Under the pieces are notes generated by a model. That model was not told the origin of the DNA, did no database searches, and was given only the letters and a program-made list of their open reading frames with translations. Made by a program: the position numbers and the translations under genes. From positions 9,410,963 to 9,474,962 of the forward strand of contig CM059194.1 of NCBI GenBank assembly GCA_030323885.1: 64,000 nucleotides of DNA. Reading direction: 5' to 3'. This document shows positions 52,328-62,260 of this stretch, piece by piece. Positions within the stretch are counted from its first letter, which is position 1. Each line of letters opens with the position of its first letter. This stretch comes from Branchipolynoe longqiensis (taxonomy: Eukaryota > Annelida > Polychaeta > Phyllodocida > Polynoidae).

Positions 52328-52441
52328 GTCGCTAAGCAACGCTTTACCCCCGCGAACCCTCACGTGTACATGCGGAAGCAATTTGCGCGCCCGTTGAACG
52401 AGTGCGCAAATTGCTCAAGGCGAGTAGGCACGCCCACTTCA
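52327..52441. repeat. 115-bp direct repeat, right copy (R2) with perfect inverted repeat
   Basis: Copy of 31,212-31,326. Here AGCAATTTGCGC and GCGCAAATTGCT form a perfect 12-bp inverted repeat with a 15-nt spacer. Confidence 0.9.
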
Positions 52442-52850
52442 TATATATGCGTGTATATCTAGAATAGACTAGGGAAATACAATTCTTCACATTACAATTC
52501 TGACACCATATGCTTCAGTTGTAACAGGTTCTATTAAATTGACATAGTATGCCCTTCTATGCAGGAACAAATGCTTAATAAATGCACCAGTATATAGACT
52601 GAATATGTTGGATATTTATATTATCTAAATAAGCTATCTTGTTTAGAAAATCTGATAAAAGAAACTGCAACCAGCCCATTCTTTTGCGCTGAAATGAAAC
52701 TTGTGATATTTTGCACAAGCCAGCGCCAACAAGCATTTGCCGAGAATTAAAGATGCACTTGGCACCCCGCTTGTGTGTCACACATGCTGCCATGATCGTA
52801 TCAACAGGATGCTGAATATTCAGTGTATGCCAATAAGGCAGGAGGCAGCA
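52442..52850. other. Upstream region of the secreted-peptide exon
   Basis: AT-rich, with no transposon recognised. Probably promoter-proximal host DNA. Confidence 0.4.
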
Positions 52851-52851
52851 C

Positions 52852-52858
52852 TTTATAA
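52852..52858 (+). promoter_or_regulatory. TATA box of the secreted-peptide gene
   Basis: TTTATAA in CACTTTATAACACACC, about 110 bp upstream of the ATG at 52,963. A transcription start near 52,880-52,890 would be expected. A CCAAT lies about 20 bp further upstream. Confidence 0.5.
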
Positions 52859-52962
52859 CACACCAGGACCCAGCTACTTGCCAACCATTGCCCAGTGACC
52901 ACCGCAAACTGCACACTGGAACCAGCTCAGCAGCCAATCAGACACGACGACACTTCACCACC

Positions 52963-53020
52963 ATGAAGATCTACTTCGCCCTGGCAATGGCCCTCGCCAG
53001 CATTGCGTTTGCTGTCGCAG
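52963..53020 (+). CDS. First coding exon of a secreted peptide gene
   Basis: ATG in a strong context (CACCACCATGA). It encodes 19 codons plus one base: MKIYFALAMALASIAFAVA, a typical signal peptide. The exon is followed by donor GCAG|GTATAG at 53,020/53,021. Short secreted peptides with the signal in exon 1 are common in animals. No second exon could be identified before the repeats and the N gap, so the mature product is unknown; it could be antimicrobial, neuropeptide or other. This is the only good candidate for a host gene in the window. Confidence 0.65.
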
Positions 53021-53182
53021 GTATAGAACCAATTTTGGCATATGTATTCCTTCTACACCCTTGGTTGTGTGTATTGTATTCATTGGATCAGACAACAAAT
53101 ATTCATAGTCGAGACACACACACACAAATAGCCACTGTATTGAGTTTAGAACTGAAAAGTGTGTAATCGTAGTATAGTACTA

Positions 53183-54442
53183 GGTCTGCATTGACCTCTC
53201 AGGCAAGGAACCAGATAGACAGGTGGATGTGGATAGGGTGCTTGCTTAGCATGTAATGCTTAGCACGCTAGGCCCAGAATGGCAAGAAATGTGACTTTGA
53301 AACTTACTCCAGGGGCAATATTTCCCATTTTCATCACCCCCATGACACTGCTTGCCATGACCTGGATCCCATACAAGCTATGCAAACCTATCCTTTCCAT
53401 ATATGTAAGTGCATTGCCTGTATGTATGTAATTGTAAGCACTAAACTACTTATGGACGTAAACCGTTTAAAAGACTTATAATTCTAGGAGGACCACCATG
53501 GTAGTAGCCTGCATTGACATCTCAGGCAAGGCGCCACACCGACAGATATGCGTGGATAGGGTTATTCTATCATACTCAGGGGAAGCCTATAGATAGTGTG
53601 ATAGTTAGCATGCCAGCCCCAGAATGGCAAGAAGTGTGGGCTTGAACACTGCTCTAGGTGCAATATTTGCTATTTTTGTCATGCCTGCACGACAGTAGGA
53701 TCAAATTTCCGATAGCTGCAATGTTTGCTTTGTGAAATGTCAGCCTGGAGAGACAACTGTGCTGTGCCTAGTTACTGGAACTACCATGATCAATCCCTGC
53801 TATTAGAGATGTTCCTATACTTTGATGTATTTATGTGTGTTCTGTTATGTGATGTATAATGCATTATGCGAGTATAAAAATACATAAGGGAATTTTCTAA
53901 TTATTGATATTATTCTATATTACTTATATTATTGATATTACCGATTGTTATACTTGTTACTTGTGTACTTACTACACTTAGCACAGCCCACCTTTCCTCC
54001 AAGGCAAGGAGCCACACAGACAGGTAGGCATGGGTAGTGTGTTGATATCAGGGAGCCTCGGTGGTGTAATGGTTAGCATACTGGCCCGGAATGCATAGAG
54101 ATGTGGGTTCGAGTCCAACTATAGGCACAATATTTCCCATGTTCATCACCCCCATGAGACTGGTTGCCGTGACCATGATCCTGTACAAGCCATGCACTGT
54201 ATAGGTGTTGAACCTACACTGTGTATGTATATGTAAGTGCATTGCCTGTACGTATGTAATTGTAAGCATTAAAAGACACAATTCCAGGGGGAGGAGTGTA
54301 TTGGTCTGCACTAACCTCTCAGGCAAGGAACCGCATAGACTGGTAGGGATGGGTAGTGTGTTGATATTAGGGAGCCTAGGTGGTGTAATGGTTAGCACAC
54401 TGGCCTGGAATGCATAGAGACATGGGTTTGAATCCCACTCTA
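53183..54442 (+). repeat. Tandem array of about 320-bp tRNA-like repeat units
   Basis: Units begin with CTGCATTGACCTCTCAGGCA-like sequence near 53,183, 53,505, 53,982 and 54,303 (steps 322, 477, 321). Each carries a tRNA-like part; the clearest, at 54,051-54,127, has box A-like GGTGTAATGGTTAGCA and box B GGGTTCGAGTCC. This is followed by a body with CAATATTTCCCAT and TAAGTGCATTGCCTGTA. Probably a tRNA-derived SINE amplified in tandem. The last unit runs into the N gap. Confidence 0.75.
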
Positions 54443-54942
54443 NNNNNNNNNNNNNNNNNNNNNNNNNNNNNNNNNNNNNNNNNNNNNNNNNNNNNNNNNN
54501 NNNNNNNNNNNNNNNNNNNNNNNNNNNNNNNNNNNNNNNNNNNNNNNNNNNNNNNNNNNNNNNNNNNNNNNNNNNNNNNNNNNNNNNNNNNNNNNNNNNN
54601 NNNNNNNNNNNNNNNNNNNNNNNNNNNNNNNNNNNNNNNNNNNNNNNNNNNNNNNNNNNNNNNNNNNNNNNNNNNNNNNNNNNNNNNNNNNNNNNNNNNN
54701 NNNNNNNNNNNNNNNNNNNNNNNNNNNNNNNNNNNNNNNNNNNNNNNNNNNNNNNNNNNNNNNNNNNNNNNNNNNNNNNNNNNNNNNNNNNNNNNNNNNN
54801 NNNNNNNNNNNNNNNNNNNNNNNNNNNNNNNNNNNNNNNNNNNNNNNNNNNNNNNNNNNNNNNNNNNNNNNNNNNNNNNNNNNNNNNNNNNNNNNNNNNN
54901 NNNNNNNNNNNNNNNNNNNNNNNNNNNNNNNNNNNNNNNNNN
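54443..54942. other. Assembly gap, 500 N
   Basis: Run of exactly 500 N. It interrupts the tandem repeat array, whose copy number is therefore unknown. Confidence 0.99.
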
Positions 54943-55070
54943 GGGTACTGACTTGTGACAGTGCGCACTTATGGTGACTTTATAGTGCTGCCCCACTGGG
55001 AGACCAGGCCACCAGCACCATGACCTGATATCCCACTCAGTCACATTATCCTGACACTGAGCCAACCAGT
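54943..55070 (-). repeat. Dispersed repeat shared with 22.2 kb
   Basis: Reverse orientation relative to 22,224-22,345, with the same GGGGCAGCACTATAA and TGAGTGGGATATC blocks. Confidence 0.6.
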
Positions 55071-55142
55071 ACTTGTCCTATCCTAATAATGCCGAGCACC
55101 TGGCTAGAAAGTGACTTTAAGTATCAATTTTAAAGTAATTGG

Positions 55143-55232
55143 TTTGACTTGACCAGGGTTCGAACGCACGATTCCATGGTTACCAACACGGGAGACAGAT
55201 GCCTCACTCATTCAGCCATCCTCTCTGGTCTG
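55143..55232 (-). repeat. tRNA-like SINE head
   Basis: On the minus strand GATGGCTGAATGAGTGAGGC is followed by an anticodon-arm-like region, a long variable region and GCGTTCGAACCC (box B). Long-variable-arm tRNA layout (Leu/Ser type), but with mismatched stems, so a SINE or pseudogene rather than a tRNA gene. Confidence 0.5.
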
Positions 55233-55235
55233 TGC

Positions 55236-55860
55236 ATGATGTGCGTGATGTGCGTGATGCGCATGGTGTGCATGGTGTCCTTGGTGTGCATGATGTGCAA
55301 GACATGCATAACATGCTGAATGTTCATTGCATACATGATGTGCATGTCGTGCATGACGTGCATGACGCACATGGCGTGTATGACATGCATGCTGTGCACG
55401 ACATACACTTATTATGTACATGACATGTATGGCGTGCATGGCATGTATGGCATGCATGATGTGCATGCCATGCATGACTTGTATGGCATGCATTATGTGT
55501 ATGACATGCATGATGTGCATACTGTGCATGATGTGAATAAAATGCAACATATGCATAATATGCATGATGGTTATGATGTATATGATGTGTATTAACATTA
55601 TATGTATGATACATATGATACACATGATATTTGTGATATCTATTTCTATGGTATGCATGATATGTATGATATGCATGAGATGTATGCTATGTATAATATG
55701 CATAATAATTAATAGGCATAATATGCATAATATATATGAGATGTATGATAGGTATGATACTGACATGTATGATATGTATAATATACATAATATGCATAAT
55801 ATGCATAACGTGCATAACATGCATACCATGTATAACATCTATGATAAGTATGATATGTAA
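55236..55860. repeat. CATG-rich satellite with 3- and 9-bp periodicity
   Basis: About 625 bp of degenerate TGTGCATGA/TATGCATGA units. Long open frames on both strands (His/Met/Ile/Cys-rich) are products of this periodicity. Confidence 0.9.
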
Positions 55861-55863
55861 AAT

Positions 55864-55896
55864 GTGCATCATCATCATCATCATCATCATCATCAT
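55864..55896. repeat. (ATC)n microsatellite
   Basis: About ten CATCATCAT triplets directly after the CATG satellite; a shorter run is at 58,861-58,876. Confidence 0.9.
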
Positions 55897-55930
55897 GCTG
55901 TTGGTCGTGATGTGACAAAGACTGCTTTCA

Positions 55931-56320
55931 TTACTTGACTGCCGCTCTCCATTTAGCTCTCTGCTGTGAGAGTTGTGTCCATGAGTCAGTCTTAATGTCT
56001 CTCAGCTTTAGGTTTCTCTTGATGGTATCCTTGAACCGGAGACGAGGGCGCCCTCTCTTTCTGTAACCAGAAGACAGTTGAGAATAGAGGATCTGCTTTG
56101 GTAGCCTGTCTGATGACATCCTCATGAGGTGTCCAGTCCACCGGAGATTCTTTTTGATCAGAAGATCTTCCATAGAGGGCAGCCCCGTCCGTTTGAGTAT
56201 TTCCTTATTTGTCACTTTGTCGTTAGCCTCATGATTGAACGCAGATGTCGCATCATGAAAGCATGCAGCTTTTTCACCTGTCATCTGTACATTGTCCAGG
56301 CCTCGGCTCCGTATATCCAA
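55931..56320 (-). pseudogene. C-terminal fragment of a second LINE-type ORF
   Basis: About 125 codons ending at 55,931 with KVTNKEILKRTGLPSMEDLL, LRWTGHLMRM, RLPKQILYSQL and a final Trp-rich segment. This pattern is widespread at the C-terminus of animal non-LTR reverse transcriptases. No catalytic domain is present. Both ends are embedded in CATG-type satellite DNA. Confidence 0.7.
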
Positions 56321-56547
56321 AATATCCATAATATGCATGGCATGTAATATATGTATGATATGTAGAATAATATGCATGATATGTAGGATATGTAAAAAAT
56401 TTTAAATAGCAGTGATCGGTGAAGAGGATCATACCGCTCAGACACCAGCCGACATAAAGCCGATACCGACTGGCGGAAGGCAGCGATCCTGTCGGCTCAC
56501 GTATTTGAGCATGGAAGACATATGATCTGGATTGTTTTTATTGGACG

Positions 56548-56845
56548 GGTGCGGAACGGGCCGGGATGGGATGGGTCGGGGCGGGCGGGTCGGGGCCGGG
56601 CCGGGTCGGGGCGGGGTGGGGCGGGCGGGGCAAGAGCGGGGGCGGGGGCGGGGCGGGGGCGGGGCGCGGCGGGCGGGGCGGGGCGGGGCGGGGGGGCGGG
56701 GCGGGGCGGGGGGGCGGGGCGGGGCGGGGCGGGGGCGGGGCGGGGCGGGGGCGGGTCGGGGCGGGGCGGGGCGGGGCGGTGCGGGGCGGGCGGGGCGGGG
56801 GCGGGGCGGGGGGGGCGGGGCGGCGGGACGGCCGGCCGGCCGGCG
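56548..56845. repeat. G-rich (GGGGC)n-like tract
   Basis: About 300 bp almost purely G and C, with C interruptions every 4-6 nt, strong G-quadruplex potential on the plus strand. It runs in frame into the LINE RT ORF. Confidence 0.9.
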
Positions 56846-56849
56846 CCGG

Positions 56850-57776
56850 TGTCTACGACCAAAACAAACTGTCACCTGTGGTGTACCCCAAGGATCAGTC
56901 CTGGGACCACTACTATTTATACTATACATAAACGACCTAGAAAAATGGCTGGAGACAGAATGTCTCCAGCTATATGCGGATGACACTGTCGTATATGCAG
57001 AAGGAAGCACAGTAGAGGAGATAGCAACCAAACTGAACAACCTCCTGCTAAAGCTGGACGGCTGGTGTGAATCCAATAAAATAACCATCAATGCAAATAA
57101 ATCTAAAACTGTACTCTTCTCACATACAGCAATCACAGGAAGAAACCTACAATGTACACTAGGAAACCAAACACTGGAAAGTGTAAATCACTACAAATAC
57201 CTAGGCCTAGAACTAGATAGCCAGCTAAACTACAATCTGTGTGTAACAAAAATCATACAAAAAGTAAACCACAAACTATGGCTATTTGCTAAACTAAGAA
57301 ACTATATGACACAAGATATGTCAATAAAAATCTTCAAAGGCATGGTACTCCCCTACTTTGACTATGGGGATGTAATTTACATGGGTGCTAAAAAAGAGCT
57401 ACTAAAAAAATTGCAGATATTACAAAATAGGGCCCTAAAAATCTGCCTGAAAGTAGACAAACTACACCCCACTTATGACCTACACAAAAGAACTAAAGTA
57501 AAGCTACTAGAAAACAGAAGAATAATCCACCTAAAAACATTAGCATATGGATATAGCCAAGACATTAAGCGTCTAACCCAACCACTAAGGGACACCAGAG
57601 CAAGCAAGGCACCACTAGTAAGGCAGACCAGAAGCCGAATCAAAGCCCATGAAAGGAGCACACTGGAAATGGCCGCCAAGGCATGGAATGCCCAAACGGT
57701 GAAAGAAAGACAAATTCCTGACCTAAAAACATACAAAAAATATCTGTGCAAAATAAAAACTGGAAACCCCAACTGA
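56850..57776 (+). CDS. LINE reverse transcriptase, C-terminal two thirds
   Basis: About 308 codons without stops. Motifs are VTCGVPQGSVLGPLL (RT block B/4), LQLYADDTVVYA (catalytic Asp pair, intact), HYKYLGLELD and a C-terminal domain with LQNRALKICLK and MAAKAWNAQ. The endonuclease, RT fingers and motif A are missing. The ORF is open upstream through the G-rich tract as a Gly/Arg-rich artefact, so the real protein part begins at about 56,860. The intact frame suggests a young insertion. Confidence 0.85.
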   Translation, partial: CLRPKQTVTCGVPQGSVLGPLLFILYINDLEKWLETECLQLYADDTVVYAEGSTVEEIATKLNNLLLKLDGWCESNKITINANKSKTVLFSHTAITGRNLQCTLGNQTLESVNHYKYLGLELDSQLNYNLCVTKIIQKVNHKLWLFAKLRNYMTQDMSIKIFKGMVLPYFDYGDVIYMGAKKELLKKLQILQNRALKICLKVDKLHPTYDLHKRTKVKLLENRRIIHLKTLAYGYSQDIKRLTQPLRDTRASKAPLVRQTRSRIKAHERSTLEMAAKAWNAQTVKERQIPDLKTYKKYLCKIKTGNPN

Positions 57777-58290
57777 ACTACACCACAAGGGGGCAGGTGA
57801 TATGTCACGGCCCCCAACTGGACAGCCCAGGGCGGGACAACCAGAAATATAGAAGCCAGATAACATATCTAACAACAATATAAGTAAAATCAAATTCAAA
57901 CAAACATAACTCAACCAACTATGACATACAGGCCTATGGACATGTAAATAAAATAGGCTAGTATAGAATTAAGTAGAAAAAAAGTGGAAAACTCTTCCCA
58001 AGAAAACCCCAAAACACTAACATAGAACCTTAAGAAAGCAACTAACATAGTAATAAGAATAGAACAAAGATACAATGCCAAGAGGGCCCCAAAAAAACTA
58101 ACATAGACTACTAAACATACCAACAGACTATCTATCTGCTACTGAAATGCAGACAATCAAATAACTTATCAGCAGCTACTGCTTGGTAAGACAACACCAA
58201 AACTACAGCTGGCCAGCATTGAAAACAAGCCTGGGTACCCGGGCTTACATGCTATGGACAGTATAAATACAGCCTCAATAACAATTTAAA
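56850..58290 (+). mobile_element. 5'-truncated CR1/L2-like LINE
   Basis: Starts inside the RT (GVPQGSVLGPLLFILYINDL) and runs to the 3' tail GGACAGTATAAATACAGCCT at 58,257-58,276. The 5' junction coincides with the G-rich tract. It shares its ORF C-terminus with 5.9-6.2 kb and its tail with three other copies. Confidence 0.88.
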
Positions 58291-58339
58291 AAAAGAAGGG
58301 GTGGGGCGGGGTGTCTCATTTTGTGACGGCACTTCTATA

Positions 58340-58884
58340 TGCAATATATATACGTATATAGTTGGGTATAATCATAGATCCACAAATATATATATATATA
58401 TATATATACATCTATGGGTGTCATGGGCACATAGCTACACAGGATATATGCAGAGATGTACAGTTGCAGACATGTATACATGTAGAAGTCTAGAAATGTA
58501 GCAGTCGAGATGTAGAATAGAACTAGAGTTGTAGCAATGTAGACATGTAGAGATGTAGACGTGTAGAACTATAACTGAACGTCTATATGCAATAGATGTG
58601 CAGATACACAGAAATACAGACATGCAGTCATACATACATACATATACATACAGATAATCAAATAATCATATATACACATATACAGATGCACATATGCACA
58701 TAATAACAGACAGATATACTCACATGCACACACATGCACACATACACACACATACATACACATACACACATACTGACATGCAGACATACATACATACACG
58801 CATATATAGATACACAGACAATGTCATACAGACATGCATACCAACATGCATGCAGACATACATCATCATCATCATCAATATAAC
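58340..58884. repeat. TA, CATA and GATGTAGA-type microsatellites
   Basis: (TA)n at about 58,387-58,406, ACAT/CATA-rich DNA from 58,430 and dense CA/CATA at 58,700-58,800, then a short CAT run. No coding content. Confidence 0.85.
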
Positions 58885-59165
58885 ATAACTCAACCACCTA
58901 TTACGTACTAACATAATAATAAGAATAGAACAAAAATACAATGCCAAGAGGGCCCCCAAAAAAACTAACATAGACTACTAAACATACCAACAGACTATCT
59001 ATCTGCTACTGAAATGCAGACAATCAAATAACTTATCAGCAGATACTGCTTGGTAAGACAACACCAAAACTACAGCTGGCCAGCATTGAAAACAAGCCTG
59101 GGTACCCAGGCTTACATGCTATGGACAGTATAAATACAGCCTCAATAAAAAAATAAAATAAAAAA
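58885..59165 (+). mobile_element. CR1/L2-like LINE 3' tail
   Basis: Repeats the 3' UTR of the preceding LINE (AAGAATAGAACAAA to CAGCCTCAATAA) with few differences, then an A-rich end. Confidence 0.85.
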
Positions 59166-59261
59166 AAATATATAAAAGCTTCTGAGAGTTGTAGTCTTAA
59201 AGGCTACACCATTCATAACAATCACACAACAGATGGAGACCGAGCCGCTGGCGGCTCCTCC

Positions 59262-59618
59262 ATCTTGGTCAGACGTGATGTGGTATATATGCCAGTGGCG
59301 TTAGACACGACACTACAGGCTGTAGCTGTTTGTCTGATGCTGCATAAGACTGTAACCCTCTGTTCCATTTACATTCCTCCGAGCTCCATTCTCACTTAAC
59401 AATAACTGGACGACCTTGTGGACCAGTTACCGTCCCCATATTTACTTATGGGTGACTTTAACGGCCACAACCCATTATGGGGGGGAGGGGGGGCAATAGG
59501 AATGCTAAAGGCAAGAGAATTGAGGACCTTGTGGCCGCTCATGCTCTGTCTGTATTGAACGATGGTTCATACACATATTTGCATCCCGGCTACGGAACAT
59601 ACTCCGCCATCGATCTTA
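59262..59618 (+). pseudogene. LINE endonuclease, first part
   Basis: AP-endonuclease-type domain that nicks target DNA. Visible are SSILVRRDVVY, TLCSIYIPPSS and the catalytic-core motif LLMGDFNGHNPLWG. A stop (LT*) lies near 59,400. It ends at AIDL, where a DNA transposon is inserted; the domain resumes at 61,546 with SIVEPELALDFSW in the same frame once the insert and one TTA are removed. Confidence 0.85.
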
Positions 59619-61542
59619 AGGCCCTGTCACATTACGGCGTATGGCGGGAGCGTATTGAAAATCTACATAGGTCCTGCGTGTACCGGCCTATGATGACCTT
59701 TGGTGACCTTTCGGGTGGTTTTGAGCGTATGTGGAACCTATGAGGAGCGTATGAGGAGCGTATGGGAGCGTGCTGTGACATTTTTTGACGGTTTTGATTG
59801 GCATGTGGAGCGTACGAGTAGTGTACGAGTAGCGTATGCGTAACATATGCGTAGCGTATGCGCGTATGAGTAGCGTATGAGTAACCTAAGCAGAACCTAT
59901 GCTTAGCGTATGCAAAGCGTATCTTATCTTAAGTGAACTGAATAATTAGTGTTCAATATTTGTGTGGCATCCAGAGTAGGACGGTCCAAACATGTGCTCC
60001 AACCACTATCAAAAGCGACTACCTGTTAGGAAGCAGTCTCCATATGTGATATATGAAGAAATGGGACGGTGCAAACATGTAGGACGGTCCAAACATGTCT
60101 GTTAAACCAGCTCAGATCAATGTTTGTTTGTTGTTGTTCTATGTCCTAGCAACATCTAAGGTCATAACAGGATGGGTATCCACACATACATACATCCACA
60201 CATGGGTCACTCTCCTGAAAACTGGCCAGAAGTTTCACATGGAGAGTTATAATCTAGTATTTGAATTTTTTACATTTTTTGGTTGCAAATGAAAGCTAGA
60301 AATCTCCCCTTTACAGCTATGTAAAATATGAATTGATGAGATAAAAAATAAAGGTGTAGTCCAGGATTAAGCTATGTCATATGGGAGTATGGTTGCTATT
60401 GATAAACAACAACAAAAGTAATTCCCAGCCATGCTTTATTAGTAGCTGCCCACAGTATGTATATGGATCATATTTATTTTAAACTGAATAATTAGTGTAC
60501 AATATTTGTGACATCCAGAGTAGGACGGTCCAAACATGTGCTCCAACCACTATCAAAAGCGACTACCTGTTAGGAAGCAGTCTCCATATATGATATATGA
60601 AGAAATGGGTTGGTGCAAACATGTAGGACGGTCCAAACATGTAGGAAGCATGCACATGCAGGTTTAATGTTTGCACCGTCCTACATGTTTGCACCGTCCC
60701 ATTTCTTCATATTTCTCATGGAGACTGCTTCCTAACAGGTCCGGTGTTTTTATTAATGCTGCAGTTCTGCAGCCAGTGACCCCTAGGTCACAAACCCCCC
60801 AATATGGTATTATATAATAATAATAATAAAAAACTAAGGTCAATATGTAGGATAAAATCTAGGTACATGTGTGTGTTGTGGGTGTGTGTGTACATGTTTG
60901 CACCGTCCCATTTCTTCATATTTCATATGGAGACTGCTTCCTAACAGGTAGTTGCTTTTGATAGTGGTTGGAGCACATGTTTGGACCATCCTAAATACAA
61001 AAAATACAGTCCGGTACCTGTCGGATTGACCCGTCTCAGCTCGATGTCGAGACCTATGGCATACGCTTTGAATATGCTGTGCATACGCTGTGCATACGCT
61101 AGGAGTATGCTCCCATACGTAACTCATAGGTTATACGTACGCTACATACGCTAGAGATATGCTAGAGTCATGCCAGTGATGCAAGTTGAGTGTATGAAAA
61201 ACCTATGCCGGCGTACCCCTAGCGTACGAGGAGCGAACGCCGGCGTATGAGGAGCGTACGCCGGCGTATGAGTAGCGTATGAGCAGCGTATGGGCCATAC
61301 ACCCTCATAGGTCAAGATTTTTTAAGCATGCACAAAAAAATGTGGACGGACAGATTTATGAAAGCGTATGGCAGCGTATGCCTCATAAGCCAGCATCTGG
61401 CGGCATCTGGCGGCATATGAGTAGTGTATGAGTAGTGTATGCATAGCGTATGAGTAGTGTATACGGCGTATGCCGACGTATATGACGTAACCCGCCTATG
61501 CCGCCATACGCTCCCGCAAAAAACCCTAATGTGAGAGCCCCT
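59619..61542 (+). mobile_element. Non-autonomous DNA transposon in the LINE endonuclease
   Basis: TTA duplications at 59,616-59,618 and 61,543-61,545. The terminal inverted repeats begin AGGCCCTGTCACATTACGG and, reversed from the right, AGGGGCTCTCACATTAGGG. No transposase. Subterminal arrays of AGCGTATGAGT-like units lie at 59,720-59,930 and 61,040-61,500. TTA (TWA) duplications fit PIF/Harbinger, but the class is an inference. Confidence 0.8.
59938..60990. repeat. Four-copy internal repeat of the nested transposon, two direct and two inverted
   Basis: The unit (CATCCAGAGTAGGACGGTCC, GGAAGCAGTCTCCATAT, AAGAAATGGG) occurs at 59,938-60,100 and 60,484-60,650, and inverted at 60,664-60,742 and 60,888-60,990. 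Confidence 0.85.
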
Positions 61543-61545
61543 TTA

Positions 61546-62260
61546 GCATTGTAGAACCAGAACTGGCACTGGACTTTTCGTGGAGGGTCTGGGATGACCT
61601 CTGCGGGATCGACCACTTCCCAATTATTCTTAATTGCGGGGGGGCATCTCCCGTAGAGCGAGAGAGGAGCTGGCGGCTTTGTAAAGCTGACTGGCCCACC
61701 TTCCAGACCCTATGTCGCGAGGAGTTCACTCCAGACATCAGTGACATCGATGCCTTCACTGAGATGCTGAGATGGATCGCAGAGAAAACTGTTCCGAAGA
61801 CCTTGGCAACTCCCAAGCGTTTGACGCCTCCATGGTTAGATGATGGCTGTAGGAGGGCTATTAAGGAACGAAAGAAAGCTCAGCATAAATTCCACAGGAG
61901 ACCGACTGCTGAAAATCTGGCGCTCTTTAGAATTCTGCGCGCTCACGCTCGCAGAACAATCAAAGAAGCGCGGAGGCAGCTTTGGAGACAATTTGTTTCT
62001 AGCATCACCATGGACACACCGTTGGGCAAAGTCTGGACAATGATCAGGAGAATCAAACGAAGGGGAGGTGATTCTTCTGTAGTCCAGCACTTAAAACGCA
62101 ACAGCACCATTCTCACATCACTTGACAAAATAAGTGAAGAATTGGCTCGCACCTTTGCTGGAAACTCATCTTTGGCAAACTCAAGGAACGCCAAGAGCAA
62201 AAGCTCTTGGACTTTTCTTCCGATGGCGAGGAGTACTACAACTCCCCATCCAATATGGGT
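61546..62260 (+). pseudogene. LINE endonuclease end and RT N-terminal region
   Basis: Continues the endonuclease (LALDFSWRVWDDLCGIDHFP is its C-terminal motif, with the conserved Asp-His) and then a Lys/Arg-rich linker (RAIKERKKAQHKF, RTIKEARRQLW). The frame shifts near 62,207, where the RT proper starts. Confidence 0.8.

Noticed and set aside
30873..52441. R1+R2 as a conventional LTR pair of the gypsy element
   Set aside because: The R1-R2 spacers (130 versus 543 bp) are unrelated, ends do not give a consistent TG...CA with target duplication, and no primer-binding site was found.
54051..54127. Functional tRNA gene
   Set aside because: Boxes A and B are present but acceptor and anticodon stems do not pair properly, and the unit recurs in a repeat array.
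54048..55065. ORFs with long runs of X
   Set aside because: They cross the 500-N gap.
55143..55232. tRNA-Leu/Ser gene
   Set aside because: Stems are mismatched; more likely a SINE head.
55212..55860. His/Met/Ile/Cys-rich ORFs up to 208 codons on both strands
   Set aside because: They arise from the 9-bp CATG satellite, which is open in several frames.
56438..57136. Pro/Arg-rich minus-strand ORF
   Set aside because: It reads the G-rich tract and the antisense of the LINE RT; no independent support.
59477..59743. 88-codon ORF as an independent gene
   Set aside because: It is the LINE endonuclease continuing into the inserted transposon.
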